Positions 61,007 to 64,000 of a stretch of 64,000 nucleotides of DNA are shown one piece after another; the first letter of the stretch is position 1, and every line of letters starts with the position of its first letter. The notes beneath the pieces were generated by a model. That model worked only from the letters and a program-made list of their open reading frames with translations, had not been told where the DNA came from and did no database searches. The stretch comes from Agrobacterium larrymoorei (GTDB taxonomy: Bacteria; Pseudomonadota; Alphaproteobacteria; Rhizobiales; Rhizobiaceae), in contig NZ_CP039692.1 of NCBI RefSeq assembly GCF_005145045.1, positions 372,001 to 436,000 on the forward strand, written 5' to 3'. Position numbers and translations under genes: made by a program.

Positions 61007-62025
61007 CCGCAATGCAGCTCTTCATGAATTCGCGCAATGCTGCGAGTAACCAGGCTGCGGTGGATAGAATTATCGAACTCGTTCACGCGTCTTCCACGAC
61101 AGATATCTATGCGCCATTCGACGGGGCGCAGATCGATACGCGGGATGACGATGAGAGCGATGATCCCAACCTCTCCATCGATGCCTTCAACGATGCCAGG
61201 ATTTTCACCGGTGGCGGTAACGATAGTATCGGCGCATATGCACGGTCGGTCATCGATTCCGGAAGCGGAGACGATTATGTGACGACATATAGCAACGGCA
61301 CCGTCGATTCAGGAGCGGGTGACGACTACGTCTACGGGTACTCCTACATGACCGTCAATGCCGGGGATGGCAATGACGAGGTTAGGACAAGCGGATATTC
61401 TTCGGTGGATGCCGGTAATGGCGATGATATCGTCGTGACATTGGGATATTCCAATGTCGATGGCGGTGCGGGCAATGATACACTGATTGCGGTCGATCGC
61501 ACCGCCGATCATTCCGATCAGGCCGGGCATGCAGTTCTGAATGGTGGAGAGGGCGACGACGATATCCAGATCGGCCGCGATTCAGTGGCCAATGGCGGAA
61601 CCGGCAATGACAAGATTACGCTTGTGCGCGCAGGCTCGACTGTCAAATTCGCCCGGGGCGACGGGCAGGATAAGGTTTTTGCCGCAGATGATTTTGCCAT
61701 GGCGGTTTCCGGTTACAGCAAGAACGATGTCAGGGTAACAAAGCAGGACGGCAACATCGTCATTTCATTCGCTGGCTCTGAGGACAACATCACAGTCAAC
61801 CTACCCGATGAAAAAGCTATTCAGCTTTCGTTTGCCGACGGAACGGAAATGACGATCAATGGCGCGGACGAAAGCATTAAGCCGACATTCAACATTAAAT
61901 GGACTTCGCCTGAATGGTCATACAAAGAAGCTTATAAGGAATTTGAATATTCCACAACCGATGCACTCTATACTTCTTATGAAGAAAAGCTAGAGATCAA
62001 CGCCAGGATGATGGCTTCGGTTTGA
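60973..62025 (+). CDS. RTX-like protein with exact 17-residue repeats
   Basis: A 350-residue protein beginning MTSISNSFTNGAAMQLFMNS. After an alpha-helical N-terminus comes a repeat section: four consecutive 17-residue units starting D/N-x-G-x-G-D/N-D and ending in YSxV-like residues, then ordinary RTX units (LNGGEGDDDIQIG, NGGTGNDKITLV), a VKFARGDGQDKVFA module and a C-terminus without a clear T1SS motif. The C-terminal 60 residues (PEWSYKEAYKEFEYSTTD) are charged and helical. ATG at 60973 follows GGAGAG. It is divergent from the larger RTX gene, so both may share a function; that function is unknown. Confidence 0.85.
   Translation: MTSISNSFTNGAAMQLFMNSRNAASNQAAVDRIIELVHASSTTDIYAPFDGAQIDTRDDDESDDPNLSIDAFNDARIFTGGGNDSIGAYARSVIDSGSGDDYVTTYSNGTVDSGAGDDYVYGYSYMTVNAGDGNDEVRTSGYSSVDAGNGDDIVVTLGYSNVDGGAGNDTLIAVDRTADHSDQAGHAVLNGGEGDDDIQIGRDSVANGGTGNDKITLVRAGSTVKFARGDGQDKVFAADDFAMAVSGYSKNDVRVTKQDGNIVISFAGSEDNITVNLPDEKAIQLSFADGTEMTINGADESIKPTFNIKWTSPEWSYKEAYKEFEYSTTDALYTSYEEKLEINARMMASV
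61255..61458 (+). repeat. four tandem 51-bp coding repeats (17 residues each)
   Basis: Units DSGSGDDYVTTYSNGTV, DSGAGDDYVYGYSYMTV, NAGDGNDEVRTSGYSSV and DAGNGDDIVVTLGYSNV are each exactly 17 residues, with a fifth partial unit starting at 61459. Canonical RTX is 9 (two per 18-residue turn), so this is a distinct register. Confidence 0.85.
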
Positions 62026-62033
62026 GGCGCAAA

Positions 62034-62069
62034 TTATGACATCCATTTCAAATTCATTCACCAACGGCG
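62034..62069 (+). repeat. 36-bp direct repeat, copy 2
   Basis: Exact copy of 60971-61006, here followed at once by foreign sequence. Its ATG frame reads ten matching codons and then stops at TAG (62078-62083 region), so it is not a gene. Confidence 0.95.
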
Positions 62070-62297
62070 GTCACGCCGGATAGTTTCGAAGATATCGTCG
62101 GCTATATCGTTCCAGAGCTTCAGAAGCGCGGCGTCTACCCAACCACCTACAAGCCCGGCACGTTACGCGAAAAGCTTTTCGGCAACGGCAACTATCTGCC
62201 TGAGACGCACCCCGCCCACCAATATAGGGATATCGAAGCAGTGAAGCGCGCCGCGGCGGCAACGAAGGTTGACTACAAGGCGGTCAACACGGCTTGA
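62070..62297 (+). pseudogene. 3' fragment of an NtaA-type LLM monooxygenase
   Basis: Reading in frame from 62070 gives 75 residues and a TGA: it opens VTPDSFEDIVGYIVPELQKRG and continues VYPTTYKPGTLREKLFGNGNYL, which matches the C-terminal signature of the NtaA/SnaA family (compare [24 protein letters not shown] in the gene at 45141). It has no start, because the upstream frame meets a TGA within the 36-bp repeat. The 5' 80% of the gene is absent. It is thus a remnant truncated at the repeat junction. Confidence 0.85.
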
Positions 62298-62340
62298 GGC
62301 TTGATTACGTTCGAGCGTTTTCTACTCGACCAATAACGCT

Positions 62341-62970
62341 CTAACCTACAACCAGCCTTGGAGATGCTTCCTGAATCCGGGTTGCTGGAATGCGAATAAC
62401 GGCATCCCTGCCACTGTTCCCACCTGAAGACCGGAGTTGATCCAGCAGCAAGTATCCCTCCGGCCACCTTCCAAAGCCGCTGGCAATATTCAGGTGGCCG
62501 ACATCTCCCAGATTGACCAGATCGCTGCCCCACAAGCGCGCAGTCTGCGTCACCTCATCGGCATCCATATAGGGATCGGTGGTGCTGCCGACGACGAGAC
62601 TCGGGAAGGGAAGATGCAGCGTTGGAAAGCTGCCGAACCTGACGATACACGGATGCAGCAATTCCACTTTCTCAAGCGAGGCAGGCGCCACCATGAGCGC
62701 AGCCTTGATCTTTGCTGCAAGGGGTCGACGGGCCATATTTGCGATCAACACGCAGCCGAGACTATGCGCCACCACGTAAGCTTCTTCCACAGTGGCAAGA
62801 GCCGCTTCTAATCGAGACAGCCAGTCTGCCAGCACAGGGCACTGCCAGTCATCCTGATCGACCCGCTTTGCAGATGGATCATCCTTGAACCAATGGTCCT
62901 GCCAGTGACCGTTTGGTGAACCGTTGAGCCCCGGGACGATCAAGGTCGTACACATGCAAACTCCATCCAT
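62341..62970 (-). CDS. RBBP9/YdeN family alpha/beta hydrolase
   Basis: A 209-residue serine hydrolase-like protein. TLIVPGLNGSPNGHWQDHW, VVAHSLGCVLIANMA (nucleophile Ser) and LGDVGHLNIASGFGRWPEG (catalytic His) define the family. ATG at 62970 is preferred since GGAGG lies five bases ahead; ATG at 62955 is an alternative start. Substrate unknown. It lies 54 bp from the end of the SsuD-like gene, in the same direction, and may be cotranscribed with it. Confidence 0.85.
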   Translation of the reverse strand: MDGVCMCTTLIVPGLNGSPNGHWQDHWFKDDPSAKRVDQDDWQCPVLADWLSRLEAALATVEEAYVVAHSLGCVLIANMARRPLAAKIKAALMVAPASLEKVELLHPCIVRFGSFPTLHLPFPSLVVGSTTDPYMDADEVTQTARLWGSDLVNLGDVGHLNIASGFGRWPEGYLLLDQLRSSGGNSGRDAVIRIPATRIQEASPRLVVG

Positions 62971-63024
62971 AAGCGCCTCCGGCACGCGCTGCGCACCGTT
63001 GACGACGGTTCTGGCGAAAAAGAA

Positions 63025-64000
63025 TTATCCGTTGGATCCCGCTGCGACTTTCTGCGGTGCAAAGCCGGAATCGGTCTTTACGTTGCCGCCATGGCCACCG
63101 CCACCGAAGACCTGATGTTCACCAAAGGATGAACGGATCTGGCCTCTGGGACCCGGAAGGCCAATTGCAGGGAAGAGCAGTTCCGAAACGCGGTATGCCT
63201 CCTCCAGATGCGGGTAACCCGAGGCGATAACGGTATCGATTCCGAGTTCCTGATATTCACGCAGCCGCGCGGCGATGGTCTGCGGGGAGCCGACCAGCGC
63301 TGTGCCCGCGCCGGAACGCACAAGACCGATACCTGCCCACAGGTTGGGTGAAACCTCAAGCCTGTCGCGCCGCCCCTGGTGAAGGGCAACCATGCGCGCC
63401 TGGCCGACGGAGTCCGAATTCTTGGAAAAGACTTCCTGCGCAGCGGCAATAGTTTCGTCGGAGAGCTTGGAAATCAACCTGTCCGCAGCAGCCCAGGCCT
63501 CCTCATCCGTTTCGCGGACGATGAAGTGCAGCCTAATACCGAAGGTGACGTCTTTCCCCTGCGCTGCAGCAGCCTTGCGCACCTTTGCAATTTTTTCAGC
63601 GACCTGCTGCGGCGGCTCGCCCCAGGTAAGATACTTGTCCGTGATACCGGCGGAAAATTCGATTGCAGCATCTGAAGAACCGCCGAAATAGATTGGCGGG
63701 TGAGGTTGCTGCACTGGTGGCAACCCGAGGCGGGCATCGATTGCCTTGATGTAGCGGCCATCGAGATTGGCATGACCTGTGGCTATCAATGAATTGAAGA
63801 CCTGAAAAAACTCGTCCGCGTGATCGTAGCGCTCATCATGGGGAAGGAATATGCCGTCCCCGGCCAGTTCCTGCGCGCTTCCGCCCACCACGATATTGAG
63901 AAGCAGGCGGCCATTGGTAACGCGGTCGAGCGTTGACGCCAGTCGCGCATAATAGGCTGGCGAAGCTGTGCCGGGGCGGATCGCGACGAGGAATTTCAAT
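63025..64000 (-). CDS. ssuD: alkanesulfonate monooxygenase SsuD-type (5' end cut by the window)
   Basis: 325 codons are visible and the frame continues past base 64000. [91 protein letters not shown] and the C-terminal [17 protein letters not shown] are SsuD motifs. SsuD uses FMNH2 to release sulfite from alkanesulfonates. The tail [34 protein letters not shown] is Gly-rich and longer than usual. The gene fits the sulfur-scavenging theme of the second half of the window. Confidence 0.92.
   Translation of the reverse strand, partial: LKFLVAIRPGTASPAYYARLASTLDRVTNGRLLLNIVVGGSAQELAGDGIFLPHDERYDHADEFFQVFNSLIATGHANLDGRYIKAIDARLGLPPVQQPHPPIYFGGSSDAAIEFSAGITDKYLTWGEPPQQVAEKIAKVRKAAAAQGKDVTFGIRLHFIVRETDEEAWAAADRLISKLSDETIAAAQEVFSKNSDSVGQARMVALHQGRRDRLEVSPNLWAGIGLVRSGAGTALVGSPQTIAARLREYQELGIDTVIASGYPHLEEAYRVSELLFPAIGLPGPRGQIRSSFGEHQVFGGGGHGGNVKTDSGFAPQKVAAGSNG

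Noticed and set aside
60971..62069. insertion sequence bounded by the 36-bp direct repeats
   Set aside because: No transposase and no terminal inverted repeats; 36 bp is too long for an ordinary target duplication, and the repeat is coding sequence of the enclosed gene.
1..64000. tRNA or rRNA genes, integrase or phage genes
   Set aside because: I looked in all gaps over about 80 bp and saw no cloverleaf, rRNA-like segment or integrase motifs.

Overview
The window looks like a replicon segment of an alphaproteobacterium of the Rhizobiaceae, most probably Agrobacterium or a close relative. This is inferred from the high-GC coding style, the stacks of sugar and amino-acid ABC uptake operons with ATGA start/stop overlaps, and a hydroxycinnamate locus whose gene set matches the CoA-dependent beta-oxidative ferulate pathway described in Agrobacterium fabrum. 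It holds about 56 protein genes, both ends cut a gene, and I see no rRNA, tRNA, CRISPR array, transposase or phage gene.

Region 1 (1-9.9 kb) degrades plant phenolics. A leftward operon (feruloyl-CoA synthase, short-chain dehydrogenase, acyl-CoA dehydrogenase, branched-chain/aromatic-type binding protein) diverges from a rightward one (enoyl-CoA hydratase, MarR regulator, amidohydrolase-fold enzyme) across a control region with strong inverted repeats. Next to it lie a QuiC-type 3-dehydroshikimate dehydratase and a LysR regulator. Both arms would end at protocatechuate.

Region 2 (10-29.5 kb) is an amino-sugar island: ROK kinase, NagA deacetylase, SIS-type deaminase and GntR regulator leftward; a Gfo/Idh oxidoreductase and a complete sugar ABC importer rightward; then two M81 (MlrC-like) metallopeptidases, an NTF2-like protein, RidA, an RpiR/MurR regulator, an SDR, a GH20 hexosaminidase, an MFS transporter and CutC. 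A GAAAAT-R-ATTT motif sits upstream of three of its transcription units. The peptidases and RidA are not explained by plain N-acetylglucosamine use and suggest a more complex peptide-linked or modified amino sugar.

Region 3 (29.7-35 kb) is mixed: DNA polymerase IV, an exported alpha/beta hydrolase, a DUF1330 protein with a divergent TetR, and a diguanylate cyclase with an unusual C-terminal GAF domain.

Region 4 (35.2-47.5 kb) is a sulfur region: a YeeE/YedE transporter with a periplasmic rhodanese, then a nine-gene leftward operon (three LLM flavin monooxygenases, two GNAT acetyltransferases, two family-3 binding proteins, a permease-ATPase fusion, an M20 deacylase). Its content closely parallels the Bacillus S-alkylcysteine salvage operons: import, N-acetylation, oxidative C-S cleavage, deacetylation to cysteine.

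Region 5 (47.8-57.7 kb) is a uronide/pectin-fragment operon (ABC importer, SMP-30 lactonase, mannonate-dehydratase-like enzyme, intracellular GH28) with a divergent aldose-epimerase/LacI pair and a perfect LacI-type operator.

Region 6 (58-62.3 kb) carries two divergent RTX (calcium-binding repeat) genes, one with an exact 17-residue repeat, a 36-bp direct repeat that copies the second gene's start, and a decayed flavin-monooxygenase fragment. The window ends with a small alpha/beta hydrolase and a partial SsuD-type alkanesulfonate monooxygenase.
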